A DNA stretch of 64,000 nt from Fratercula arctica (lineage: Eukaryota > Chordata > Aves > Charadriiformes > Alcidae), in the NCBI GenBank assembly GCA_947846985.1, contig CANTUZ010000006.1, forward strand, positions 46,572,207 to 46,636,206. The letters are read 5' to 3'. Position numbers and translations under genes: made by a program. The notes beneath the pieces are model-generated. The model was not told the origin of the DNA. It saw nothing but the letters and a program-made list of their open reading frames with translations, and made no database searches. This document shows, piece by piece, positions 33,180 to 44,344 of this stretch (positions within the stretch are counted from its first letter, which is position 1; each line of letters starts with the position of its first letter).

Positions 33180-35660
33180 AACTGAGGTCTACAGTTCTGA
33201 GCAAACACAGATGCTTGCTCCCATCAGCAGCGCTTTTCTGACTTGATCAGTGTCTTCTCCCATTTATACACCAGCAAAAGAGACCAGCTGTATTCTTACT
33301 CTTTCTACCAGAGTCACATCTTATGGCTTTATTTGGGGATCAAGACCCTATTGTGCCAAGGGCTGCAGATAAATAGTGAAAAGGCAGCCTTTGCCCGTGT
33401 CTGGAGGGACAACAGCAAATACTCTGCATTTCACTGGTGGTTGCCAGAATGCTGTGGGAGATCGCCCGGACCCCAGCATGCTCCCACTGCCTGGCCTCAT
33501 ACACAGATCTTCCATATCCAGGAGCTTCTAACCAAACTTATTTAAATTACATGCTCCAGGAGTAGAGATGTCCCTTCCACCCCACACTTCATCAGAAATA
33601 ACTTCTGGAGGCACAAGAGAAACTCTTGATGCAAAAGCTTTTTGAACTGACAAAGAAATAAATCAAGTGGTGGCCCCAAGTACACTCAAACTGCAGATGG
33701 AGCAAAAGTACAAAATGAAACCTTAAGATGACACTTCATTTAACTGGAAGACTCTTCAGATGACACATTAATACCACATCAGGTTGTACAGAGCAAATGG
33801 CTCTGTTCAGACCAAAATCCAATCAGCAGGTGTCCAAAGAACTTGACATCATAAGGTTCATCTGGGTTTTGTCCTATATAACTCATCTTTACAGACTTTT
33901 ACTGTTTTCCAGCATTAAATATGCAATATCCCTTTCAAAAGGGAGCAAGAAACTCTCTTCTGTCTCCCTGAGCCTCTTGAACTTTGGGGCCTGGCAAAGA
34001 GAGAGCACGCAGGGCCACTTGTCTGCTTCCTCCATCCCTGGGGCACGGCAGCAGGAAGCAAGCTGGGAGCAGATTACGCCTTGGCCCGACTTTTCCCACT
34101 CGTTGGCCAGAGCTGCTGAGTGAGAATGGGGGCAGATGCATATTGCTGATAAAAGCCTTCAGCAAATTCCCATCCTCTCCTTCTCGAGGAGGGAGGAGGA
34201 AGTCGCAGGGCAATTGTAAAACTCCCAGCCGCCCCGAGAGATAGTGCCGAGCCGCCGGGACCGACGGCGTGCCTGGAGGAGAGCTTGCAAGGTCCCTGGA
34301 TTACTGGAGTTGGGATTGCTGCTTATCAGGTTGCAAAATCCGATCCTATATTTAAACTTTTTTTTTTTTGTTTTTTTGCATCAAATTGTCGAGCCATTCC
34401 ACCCTAAAACTGGGTCAGCTTTAAAACTGCAAACACTTGATGCTGCATGTGCAACACTCTGCCAAAAGAAAAGAAAATGAAAATTATCCATTTACATGGG
34501 TAACGGGAAATACAAAAACATTTTAGAGAATTACATTTTGCAACAGAACCAGAAATTTCGAAGTTACAAAAATTAACTTGATCTGAATAATTTTTACCAG
34601 TTCTAATAAGAAACATAGACAAGGCTTTCCAAGTACTCATAAAAACTATAGTTTAGCATAAGAATCTGTGACTCTTGACTCCCATCATAATTTTTACATT
34701 GCAGGCAAGCTGAAAGATTTTGGATTCCTATAATGTATTTCCTAAAGAAGGATCTCACTTGTAAACACATACAGAAAGGGGAAAAAAATAGATCAAAACA
34801 GAGAAGTGATGTTGGCTGCAGAAAAAAAAGGAACAGGGAAATAGTACATTCTCACTGGATAGTGGTTTATGTGTGTTGCTGTGCAAAAGGGCCCATGTGC
34901 CATGGGCAACCATGTATAGACCCTTCCAGCGGTGGAGAAACCACCCTGACTTTCAGATCCAAAAAGAAGACTTCACTTCAGTGCAGGGAAGCCACACGTC
35001 CTTGCAAAATTACATTTTGCAAACAAACAAACAAAAAAAAAAAACGTTGAGTGCCAGAGTAGAATAAATCAACCTTAAAAAGAAGATAAATTAGACCATA
35101 AAAGTCCTTAATGTATTTGCGGCTGCTCTTCCACCCTCAGCACACCACACCATGCCCAGGCACTCGAAGCATCTCCCCATGGACCACGATGCTCAGTCCC
35201 GGGTGTGTCACAACATGGCAGGGCAATCCAAGGACAACCTATCAATCTGCAGTTTGGGTTTCCTGACTTTTTTTAGCTTGCTTGGCCATAGTTTTAACAT
35301 GACTAAAATATAGACTTTTCTATGTTCATCTGAAACATCCTGCAGATGCCAACTGCTGCTCTGGTTCAAATGCTAATGAAAACATCACAGCGAGACCACT
35401 ACTCCATGGGACGATTGACTCATGCAATAGCCACGACACTATCTGGGTCAGGAACAGCAAACAAGGTGAATGAGGTAAGGGAGGTCATTCTTCATAGCAG
35501 TGGTCCAAGGAGAACAGGAGAATCCAAAAATAAGACATTTGTTGACTGGATGCCCTTGAGCTGGCAACCAAGCTGACTTGGTAACGGAGCCAGCATTAGA
35601 CATCAGCCTGGGCTTGCTGCTGCCAAGCAATCCCAGTAACCAGCGAGAGTTAGCAGGAGA
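33180..35660. other. Noncoding DNA with GC-rich patch
   Basis: No gene is supported; frames are at most 108 codons. A patch at 34220-34290 carries about nine CpGs in 70 bases but is too short for an island. T-runs at about 34360-34380 and A-rich parts near 35025 are simple sequence. A motif 'CATTTATACACCAGC' near 33261 might be another palindromic-element scrap. Confidence 0.5.
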
Positions 35661-35664
35661 GAGA

Positions 35665-35765
35665 CTGTGTGATTTAATAGATTAAGAAATAGGCTAGAAG
35701 CCAGTCACTCCCGAGTTTTAATCCTGGCTCTGACATCAGTTGGACTTGTAACCTGCGGGTGTGAA
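35665..35765 (+). mobile_element. MIR SINE relic
   Basis: 'GAGTTTTAATCCTGGCTCTG' followed by 'ACATCAGTTGGACTTGTAAC' matches the MIR core (GGTTCGAATCCCGGCTCTGCCACTTAC...TGTGACC). It stops near the usual break point before the TTGGGCAAG part. Old and truncated. Confidence 0.6.
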
Positions 35766-36700
35766 ATTTGTGCTTTTAAACATGGGTGGATGTAAAAAGG
35801 TGTGTTAACTGGAAGGTGAAGTGGCTGTTGTCCTACACACACTCCCGTTCCCTGCCATCAGCACCACCACCTGCAGTACATGTGCCAGCACACGCGATGT
35901 AGCCCAAAACACAGCCCACAAGCTCCTCATCCATGGCACACCTGGATGGGACCTGAGAAGCAAGTCTGAATTTCAGACTTATTCTCCCACCGGCCAGCGC
36001 GTCCGTGTCCTGACAGGGAAAGCTCAGCTTTGGGAAGTTTAAGTCACTTAAGCTCTGTTGAGCTTAAGGGAGTTACTCCAGCCTTACAGCCTGGCTTGCT
36101 ACCCTTGCTTCTTTTAAATCCTGCTGTTGCAGATCTCGCTACTGACATTTATAGGGGAGTCCTTCCTCCAGCCGGTGAGATTGATGGTCCTGGGTGAAGC
36201 TCTTTAGTTATACAGATCTGCACGTTGCTATAAGGCAGCGAGATGTCAGCTGACAACACTGTTACCCTGATCTGTAAAAGTCTATATCGGAAGCTTGAGG
36301 GAGGCTGATAATGGCTGGAAGTTTCATTTCTGACAGAGCAAAATTTTCTGGACTCTAACTTCTCTGAAATAAAGAGCTGTGGAGGCTTTTCTGTTCCATT
36401 CCCTGAAAAAAAAGTTTCTAAAAATGTTTTAAGGGAGCAAAAAAATTCATTAGAAAAATAAAATCGGTTGATTCGTATCATGATAATCTCAGTTTTCACT
36501 TACTGATTTGGTAGACACAGAGTTTTTGGCAGAAGTATGACTTTTGAAGGTGACAGTGTCCATCGAACTCAAGTTCAGTACCTCCTCTCTTGCTGTACCT
36601 GTCTGGCTTCTGTGTATTCAGCAATCAGAATGAAAGCCAATTGATTTTAGGTTATAATGATCCTGCAACCTTGGAGGTGCATTGAAAGGAAAAAAAACTC

Positions 36701-36716
36701 CAGCACCCTCTGCTGT
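36701..36716 (-). promoter_or_regulatory. CTCF-like motif (weak)
   Basis: The minus strand reads ACAGCAGAGGGTGCTG, which agrees at about 12 of 15 positions with the CTCF core CCAGCAGGGGGCGCT. The flanks do not add support. One such match in 64 kb is expected by chance, so this is only a candidate. Confidence 0.25.
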
Positions 36717-37351
36717 CGGCACACAACCTACGCGGGGATCCACCACCGCCAACTCTGGACATTTACAATATGCACACCAGCCTCACACAGGCTGCAGAAA
36801 ACTGAGTGCTGGAAGGGACTAGATGTCGAGTTTGAGGTGAGATGACACCCTACAAGAAGTACAAAGGAAATCTAAACGATTTGCTCGGAGGTAGGCATGC
36901 TCGTAGACACCTGCAGATAAATCCCACCTTGAGAGTCTGTGAACTAGAAGAAACAGAAAGGTTGGGCACGAGGAGGCATCACAGCAGATGGTCTCATCAG
37001 ATGTTGTGCCCGTGTACATCCAGGCTAAGTTTGGTAAAGCAGAGCAAGAAAACTTTGCTTGGGTTATAGGGAACATACCCAGAGAAGGGTATGAAACTCC
37101 AAGGAACAACATGACCTGGAGGAGCCAGAAGGGTAGGAACTGCTGTGCTGGAGAAGCACCTATTAGCTATTAAATCTGGTCTCCAAAAGATTTATTCCCC
37201 CCTAGCTTGCTCCTATGTCAGGCCAGATAGGCAGTTTATTACAATAAAAATAGAGCTCCTGAAATTCAGCTATCTCCTGCCACCAATACATGGGAAGGAA
37301 TAAGACCTGCCAAAAAATTCATTATGAAGGTGCGACATTCAGCTCCTGCAA

Positions 37352-37378
37352 AGTACCTTAAGTACCTCTAGTACCTCC
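37352..37378. repeat. Nine-base imperfect tandem repeat, three units
   Basis: AGTACCTTA, AGTACCTCT and AGTACCTCC in series. Confidence 0.8.
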
Positions 37379-37689
37379 AAAACTCACAGGTACCCGGCTG
37401 ACTCTGAAAGTCCATGCTGAGGAGATCCTCATATAAAAAAAAAACTTGGGTGAATTAATGTCTTCACCCAGCAGATTTACTTCCAAAATCCATGTTTATG
37501 TCAGGGAGAAGAATCAGACAATTTCACCGACAGCAGTTTCAGCGTAGAAGAGATGCGACTCATACCTCCTCTTGCCATTTTGACTACTGGAGATGGGAGT
37601 GCGTTTCTTCATCATCCCTGATGGGGTTTTCTCTTGAAAATTATACAGTTATCCAAAGAAAACAGAGATGCTCTTAAATATCATCTGTC

Positions 37690-38010
37690 AAAAAATAAGA
37701 TCACCCATTGGTCCTACAAAAGCACTTGTGAAATCACAGCTACAGAAAACTTGTACTTTTAAAATAACTGCACTAATGTCTTTGTTTATTCCATGCATGC
37801 CAGCAGCAATTTAACTTCAGAAAGCAGTAATTTCAAGCAGCTCTGGCTGCCATGATTCACCATTGTGAATGATTTTGCCTCTCACAGCAAACCGGGAAGT
37901 GGCGTGAATGGCTTATTTTCCTGCTCCAATAAACTCTGACTCGTCATACTGCAGATTTGTCTTTGTTTCTTATTTGCCTCCGACATAAAAATAATCAGAA
38001 GAATCAAAGG
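37690..38010. promoter_or_regulatory. Candidate enhancer with SOX and forkhead sites
   Basis: TTTGTTTATT (37781-37790, forkhead-like) precedes an overlapping ATGCATGC palindrome. CATTGTGAATG (37861-37871) is a SOX-type site with an inverted half. The block is complex and repeat-free and is followed by a second TTTGTTT core near 37973. No reading frame crosses it. Enhancer role inferred. Confidence 0.38.
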
Positions 38011-39485
38011 AAAAGACCTGAAGGGAAGGATGATCTCAAAACTTATTTAGTCGTTCGCATCTGTGTGGGAGCAGCCGCTCTCGCTTCCTGACAGTCACCT
38101 GTCCGCTGCGGTTTTCCACGTCCAACTCCGTTCCTGCAAGACGGAACTTTATCTTTTTGACGATTACTCAAACATAGCAGAATTTAAACGCCAGATAAAA
38201 TTGGAAAGCTCTGTTTTGGACAAACTCCCACCTCATTTTTTTGTTTCAAAACAGAAGTGTGAAGTAAGAGAGACATCATTTTTTCCAGCAAAGCGAAAAT
38301 CAGTGCATCTCAACACCCAGTTAGCACATCTGGGGTTTGACCCAACTCATTTTTTATGTGACCCAAGAAGGCTGCCAGCGAGGCTGTCTGTGAGCGCCCA
38401 GCACCCAGCGCAAAAGCTTCACCTTCAGCTGACGCTGAACGCCGCTCCACACGGGCGGGACTTCTGCAAATCTGCCCGTGCCGTTTCTCAAAGGCTGCAT
38501 TTTCCAAAGCCCACATGCCTAAAAAAACCCACGCGTGGTGATAAACATACATCACCATGAACACCTCTCTAAATGCTGTCTTCTACGTACATCGAGAGAT
38601 TTTTCAGCCCTACCTGAAAATACCTATACAGTTCTTTAACTCCTTTCTGAAATGGTTTCCCTTTTGTACCAGCTGCAAAAGGATTTCCTGGAGTAAGCCA
38701 CTAACCAGGGTTTGCGTGAGACCCCCTCGGCTGGCTTTTTCCAGTGGGTACATCTGGATGGAGACTTGGCTTTATTGCTACAGTTTGCTACCAAAGTCAA
38801 CAGCGAGTGTCAGCGAGCCCAAAGTTTGCACTGATTGGGAAAGGGCCGGCAACATGCCCTCGAAAGGAGATGCTTCCCGTCACGGCCAGTCCTGGGAGAG
38901 ACAGGGTGTCCTTTGGGATGAGCCCTTGTGTTTGGTCACTGCTGCAGCAGCAGAGACGGCGCCACCATCCTGCCTGATGGGGCAGGAGCTTGCAAGCACC
39001 TTTTACACCTCTTGTTCTTCTGAACCTCTCTGCAATCAGCTTTTCATTTAGGAAATGTTAATCATTCCTTTTGCACACGTTTTTGTATAGCATTTACCAC
39101 CCATACCTAGCCAAAAGGTGTTTGCAAACTGCAAACAACCCCCTGGCCACCCCCTGCCGAGGTCAGCTGGTTGCTGCTTGGTAGGGATGAAGAACATCTT
39201 TGGGGACCTCTCAATTTCCCCAAACGGCTGCTGCAGAGGACAAAGTTTCGTACCCTCATTGCTCTGTGTCCCAGGACCAAACAAGCGCTTGCTTAACCCG
39301 AGCTTCGCTGCTGCAGCTTCCAAAGGGGAAAATTACTACAGCTCAGTCTTTTCCAACTGGAAATGATTATGCCTTTGTTGCTACCGAGGGTGCTCCTTGG
39401 CCGGCAGCCCAGACACCACAGGTAATGGCTGCAATAGGAGGTGCCGCAGAGACGTTGGCATTTCATCGCAGGGGAGAAAAAGGGG
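38011..39485. other. Noncoding DNA with two chance open frames
   Basis: Two frames of 165 and 164 codons (38063-38560 and 38557-39051) overlap by the four bases ATGA. That arrangement would suggest an operon in bacteria, but here it is coincidence: neither has a domain and the setting is vertebrate intergenic DNA. No splice pattern or homology is recognised. Confidence 0.55.
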
Positions 39486-39489
39486 GAAA

Positions 39490-39620
39490 ACACACTATCT
39501 GCGAGCCCGACACAAACAGCTCAGGGTAAATCCATTTGTCAGAGTGGCAAGTGACCTTTTCCATTCACCTGTGATTAAGGAACCAGATTTGTTCATTAAG
39601 GCCAATAAACCAAATTAAGA
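39490..39620. promoter_or_regulatory. Possible cis-regulatory element
   Basis: TGACCTTT (39552-39559, a nuclear-receptor half site on the minus strand), a CACCTG E-box (39566-39571), then GATTAAGG, CATTAAGGCC and AAATTAAG homeodomain-like cores follow within 60 bases. Confidence 0.33.
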
Positions 39621-42235
39621 CGGCTGGGTGCAGGGGATTCAAGCAGCTTTTGCCATCCCACTCCTTGAACTCATCTTATTAGAGCAGCCTGGGAAGTGGA
39701 AGGAGTAACTCGGGGCAGGTCAGGGCAAAGCAGTGCTAAATCTGTGTCTCTCGACCCGTTGTTAATCATCTATTCTCTTTCTATAAATGAATTTGGAATG
39801 TGGAGCAAATCATACTAAAAGATTTCTCCTCCTTGCTGAATACTTCAGGAGCTTTAAGGAATTCAGCTCAGGAGCAATGCTTCATTCAGGGCTGTTGATT
39901 AGTTCCACCGTGGAGTGCACTAGACAAGACAATAAGTGGACGACAGACACAGTGATTCATAGATTACTCTGCTGAGAGTTGCAGGTGTTTTGGGATCGAA
40001 TGAAAGGAAAGGAGGTTGGGTCAGTTCTCAAACCGCCTTCCTGTTAAAGGATTAGCACGGGTAACTCAAAGTTATTAAAATCACTCTCATAAATGTAAAA
40101 GTCGGAGTTTTTCCTCAAAATTGCCTTTCTTCGCACACACACACACAACACCCCTCGCTCTTTCCTAGTGGAAACAGCAAATATCTCAAGTTTAGAGTTA
40201 GCAGCAGCACCAAAATGAAAGCAAAGAAGGGGGCCAGATCCTCACCTGGTGTAAACAGGAAGAGCTTCCGGAAAACTTTGTGTAGAAGTCAAAAAAATAG
40301 ATTCAACCAAAGCCCTGAAACTTTTCTCACTTCCCAGAGATGGTTGGATGTCATAAACTGTGTGCAATTACTTAAGATACAGGTAAATGACTATAACTTT
40401 TCCTTTATCAGTACGAAGTATAAGTACTACACGATAAAAGGATTTTAGTGAAGGACAAAAGGAGAGAGTATTATGCAACTCACTGAAGCCAACAGAGGAG
40501 AGTTTCTGCCTTAGCCTGGGGAGAGCAGGAGCACAGGGGGGTGCCAGCCTCAGCAGGGGGACTCGGGGGGTGGCTCTGCCAGGTGCCAGGGCTACCTGTC
40601 CCCCCAAGGGCACACCAGCAGGGAGAGAAGGCAAAGGGGTTTTGCTCTCCAGGAGTGCAGCCGGGAGGGAATAACTATAATTTAACCACACGCCCTGCTT
40701 AGCTACAGCGGGGAGCTGATGCTGCTGCAAGCGTTCATCCCCCTGCCCCTTTTGCAGGCATGGCCACAGAAACCACGTGCCACCTTTTCCCCAAGATAAA
40801 GCAAAAGCCCCCGTTTCTCCATCGCCTTCCACAGGACCCAACACTGACGCTGCCCCTCCGTGCCCCTCTGCCAAGCCTCGCAGAGCCCTGCGCTTACGTA
40901 CACAGGCCCTCGAGGAGCAAGTCGCCAACATACTTTTGAATTCGATGCTTCAAATGGGTATGCAAATCCCACATTTCATGCATCATGGGGTGTTTTACGC
41001 TTTGGCAAGAAATGAAAGTCACCTAAGAAGCAATTGCCATAATAGGGTGATGAGCACAATAGAAAGACATTTACAGGGCTAAACATATTATTGATGCGTC
41101 TGGTTTGACATAGTTTCTGTACAGCAAGACACGTAGTTTATACGTCAAAAACATGTTGTCAGCAACTACAATGTACACATCGAGAAGTGCAGTACCATGC
41201 TCTGCTCTTCTACAGACACTGTCTAAAATAGGAATTAGGAAGAGTTACTAATTAAAAAGCAATTTGCCTATACTGTATATTATGAGTTAGGCATTGCATT
41301 TCTCTGGGATTTTGACTGGAGGAGATTCCAAGCATGTAAAAAAAAAAAAAATAAACTCAGTGAATTTTTGTCAAATCTCAAAAGATACAGTAAACAGAGT
41401 AGATAATAAGCAATAGCAAGTGGTTCAATGATCCTACCTGCTTTTTTCACTTCTAGAAATACATATAAAACAGATTTCTTTTTATCTTTGATATTTGGAG
41501 GATTATTCATTTTTAAATCAATTTTCCAGTTCTAAGATGTGCTGTATGGCAGCATTCATGTTGACTGTCACGCTTTTTAAAGTGCATTTTATCAAATATC
41601 CTTAACTTGCAGGTAAAACTACCTTTCTTCCTCTACTTTTCTTTCTTGCTGGCCTGCAACCATGCAAGCCGATTTGGGCTGCTAAGAGCAGCTCCCAGCC
41701 AACACACCGCTTCAGGGGACAGTCGCGGTTTCCCACTGCTGCCCATGCTCCCCTTCCCGCTCCGGGTTTCTCCGGGGCTGGGTTCTGGGCATCAGATGAA
41801 CAATCCTCCATTTGCATTTCTTGCAACCTGGTTAGCAAAATCTGCCAAGTGACGGAGGGTGACCTAAGCCGGGAAGATACTAAAAGCTGGAGGAGATGCT
41901 CCATCTCCAGTCAAGGCCAAGTCTGGGACAGAGACATGGACCAAGCTGTCCCCCAGTCGACCCTCAACCCTCGTGGTGGATGAGAAACACTTTGCTGCCT
42001 TTTGGGACAGAAGGCTCTGTACTGTGCACAGCAGAACGAGCTAATATTGCTGGAAAGAAAAGTCCTAAAAATATTAAAAGGTGCAAGATCACTGAGGGCT
42101 GAAGTTACTCCAGCCTGGCCCAGGATATAAATCATTTGCCAAACAGAGGATCTACACACATCCCAACCATGCTGGCCAAGGGACCAAGGGCTGACACCCC
42201 GCTCCCTCACCTGCCAAACCCTAAAAAACACTTGT
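39621..42235. other. Noncoding DNA
   Basis: Contains the 187-codon minus-strand frame 40368-40931, in GC-rich sequence with no recognisable domain, and an A-run at about 41337-41352. A short CA-run lies at about 40136-40147. No gene supported. Confidence 0.55.
40230..40268. mobile_element. End fragment of amniote palindromic element
   Basis: GGGGGCCAGATCCTCACCTG followed by GTGTAAACAGGAAGAGCTTCC matches the terminal half of the element GGCCAGATCCTCAGCTGGTGTAAATCAG...AGCTCC. Only one arm is recognisable. Confidence 0.6.
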
Positions 42236-42239
42236 TTGT

Positions 42240-42400
42240 ACTTTGCCATGTCACATTAAATTGAAATCTTTCATTGCCTGGCTGGGAAAAGGATAATAGA
42301 AAGCAACATTTCAAGGTGATCTACCTTTCCAAACATAATCTTTAGCTAATTAATAATTAACCAAATATTTATTGGTCAGCTGATACTGTTTGAGATACGG
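42240..42400. promoter_or_regulatory. Candidate enhancer with paired homeodomain sites
   Basis: TAATTA (42347-42352) and TAATTAA (42354-42360) abut. They are followed by ATTGG, an inverted CCAAT box (42371-42375), and CAGCTG (42377-42382). Five recognisable cores fall in under 40 bases of repeat-free DNA. Confidence 0.36.
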
Positions 42401-42404
42401 TGGT

Positions 42405-43825
42405 CCAGGCAATGCACCAGTGAGATCTCACACAGCCATACTTCTCTTAATTAAGCACAGGTGAAAGGATATTTCAAGCTAACCCTATTAATCTGGAGGC
42501 CCTTCGGGGTAGGAGCAGCGTGAGTGTGATGCAGCTCCGCATCCCAACCAGGCTTTTCCTCCTCCTTTCCACCATCCCCAGCTGACGGCACAGACAACCT
42601 TGCCAAAGAGCCACATCTTCAGAAAAATCTATGCCCAGGCACTGCTCTGACTTCAAGGACAGTTTCCCTCTGGATTTGGCCTACACTCGGACACTTCTGC
42701 ATGGGATCAGGCATCCTTTCTCCCAGGTACTCCCCAGCCTGCCAACTGCTAAATTTCCAGTGTGCCTGCAGCCCCCTTGTGGAATGAGGTTTCAAAAACT
42801 ACGCCGAAAAGAGGCATTGTTTTAATTTAAGACCCTGGAGAAGTTATTTTTAGCTGCCGTGGGGCTGATCCTGCAGGTGCCGCAGGCTCCGGGGCAGCAG
42901 CAGCTCCTGGCACCTCTCAGGATGTGCTGGAGCCACTGGCAACCTGAAGGAAGAGTCCACTCTGTATCATATTTAAACACCAGCAAAATATTTGCCTTCT
43001 TTCTCTATAATCCCTCAGCATGGGTTTCTGGTTGAGTTTGGTGTTGTTTTTTGGGTTTGTTTTTTTTTTTTTTGCTTTGGTTTAGCCCAGAATTGGGGAT
43101 TTTGCTTCGCAGTGTTATTTCTAACCCTCCGGTCCGATTCTCCACTCGCTGCGGGACCAGAGGGGCTTTCCGCTGCTGCAGGCTGTCCAAGCGCTGTTCT
43201 CACTTTCCGTGTTTCCCCACCCATGCCTGATAAAATAAACTGCAAGAGATATCAAGTCACTTCTGATTTCTTTCTTGCTGAAAACACCTCAGTGCTTCTC
43301 AAGGTGTCACACCCATCAAAATCCCGAGCGGGATGCAGGACCCAGCAAGTGGTCCAGGAGCAGAGACTCGGGTTCGTAAGGCACTCGGAAAGAAAAGCAC
43401 AATTAACATGCATTTCTTTCCTGGTACACATCTAGCAAAGCGTATCAAGGAGAAAGCCGGGGGGGGGCGGGGAGGAAACCCCATGCTACAGTGTTTCTAA
43501 TAAACTAAGAAACTTTTTTGACTTTCATGATGTACATATGGCCGTTAATTTCAATGTCATGTTATGATTTTTGGCTGAGCCAACAGTATGTATGTATGGA
43601 TGGAAGCAAGCAAAACAAATGCATTTTGTATTCAAATTTATACAACTCCATACATTTTTATGCTGTTTATTTGAAAATTAATTTTGGCTTAGGCCTTAGA
43701 GACAGCAAATGTTGTCAAGATTTGAGGGCTACCTGAAAAGCCTTGGGGACAGCATTACCCTTATGCATAAGAAACAGCAAAATAAAATAAAAATAAATGA
43801 ATTTCCAAATACGTCATGGCTAATC
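42405..43825. other. Noncoding DNA
   Basis: GC-rich to 43440, then AT-rich. T-run at about 43061-43073 and G-run near 43460. No gene or mobile element supported. Confidence 0.55.
42768..42782 (-). promoter_or_regulatory. CTCF-like motif
   Basis: The minus strand reads CCACAAGGGGGCTGC, close to the CTCF core CCACNAGGGGGCGCT (about 12-13 of 15). This is the best such match I noticed. Occupancy cannot be judged from sequence. Confidence 0.35.
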
Positions 43826-43829
43826 CCTT

Positions 43830-44340
43830 GAGCTGACCTACAAATGAATTATAGAGGGTTTGCTACAGGACTGAGTAGATCTTGTGATTTCACTGAGAGA
43901 TTTATCTTATTTTCCAACTTATTTTCATATCTTATTTCCTTTTCTTTTAGAATTAGACTGTAAATAAAAGAGCTAAGACCGAATGAAGCTCCCTTTCACC
44001 GCACTCACATCGGATTGATAAATTAAAATGGTGAGATGAGTTTTGTATGACCCATCCTCGAGGATTTGGGAAATTTAGCCGATGCAAAACAAGGCATTAA
44101 TTTGGAGAGGCCTAGCTACTTACAATGCTTAGTATTCTGACAATGATGAATGGCATCATTCCAAGCAAATGGTAATTTCACTTTTTGTGACAGTACTTTA
44201 GAGCAAAACCGACTTTCTTCACACAAAGAATTTGCAATCCTATTGAACAGAGGCTGTACCTGAATATCAGAAATCCTTCATTGTTTAAGTATCATCTGAT
44301 ATTCTTGATTGGCTCCAGACTGAAGGTTGCAGTTGAATTA
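43830..44340. promoter_or_regulatory. Candidate enhancer block with paired SOX sites
   Basis: ACAATG occurs at 44122-44127 and 44140-44145 in the same orientation. AATGATG (44142-44148) and CATCATT (44154-44160) form a perfect 7-bp inverted repeat with a 5-base gap. TGATAAATTAAA lies near 44036. The block is complex, has no low-complexity tract and keeps a few CpGs. Enhancer role is inferred. Confidence 0.4.
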
Positions 44341-44344
44341 GGGA

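Larger units (their letters stand above)
35770..37685. other. Noncoding DNA
   Basis: No gene supported. The part 36780-37170 has a purine-rich texture suggestive of very old retrotransposon sequence, but I cannot place it. A CTCF-like site and a small tandem repeat are listed separately. Confidence 0.5.

Noticed and set aside
38063..39051. Two consecutive frames of 165 and 164 codons overlapping by ATGA
   Set aside because: The overlap looks like a bacterial operon, but the CR1, MIR and other vertebrate repeats exclude a prokaryotic origin and neither product is recognisable.
40368..40931. Minus-strand frame of 187 codons
   Set aside because: Lies in GC-rich DNA where stop codons are rare. 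Composition-biased product with no domain and a competing plus-strand frame.
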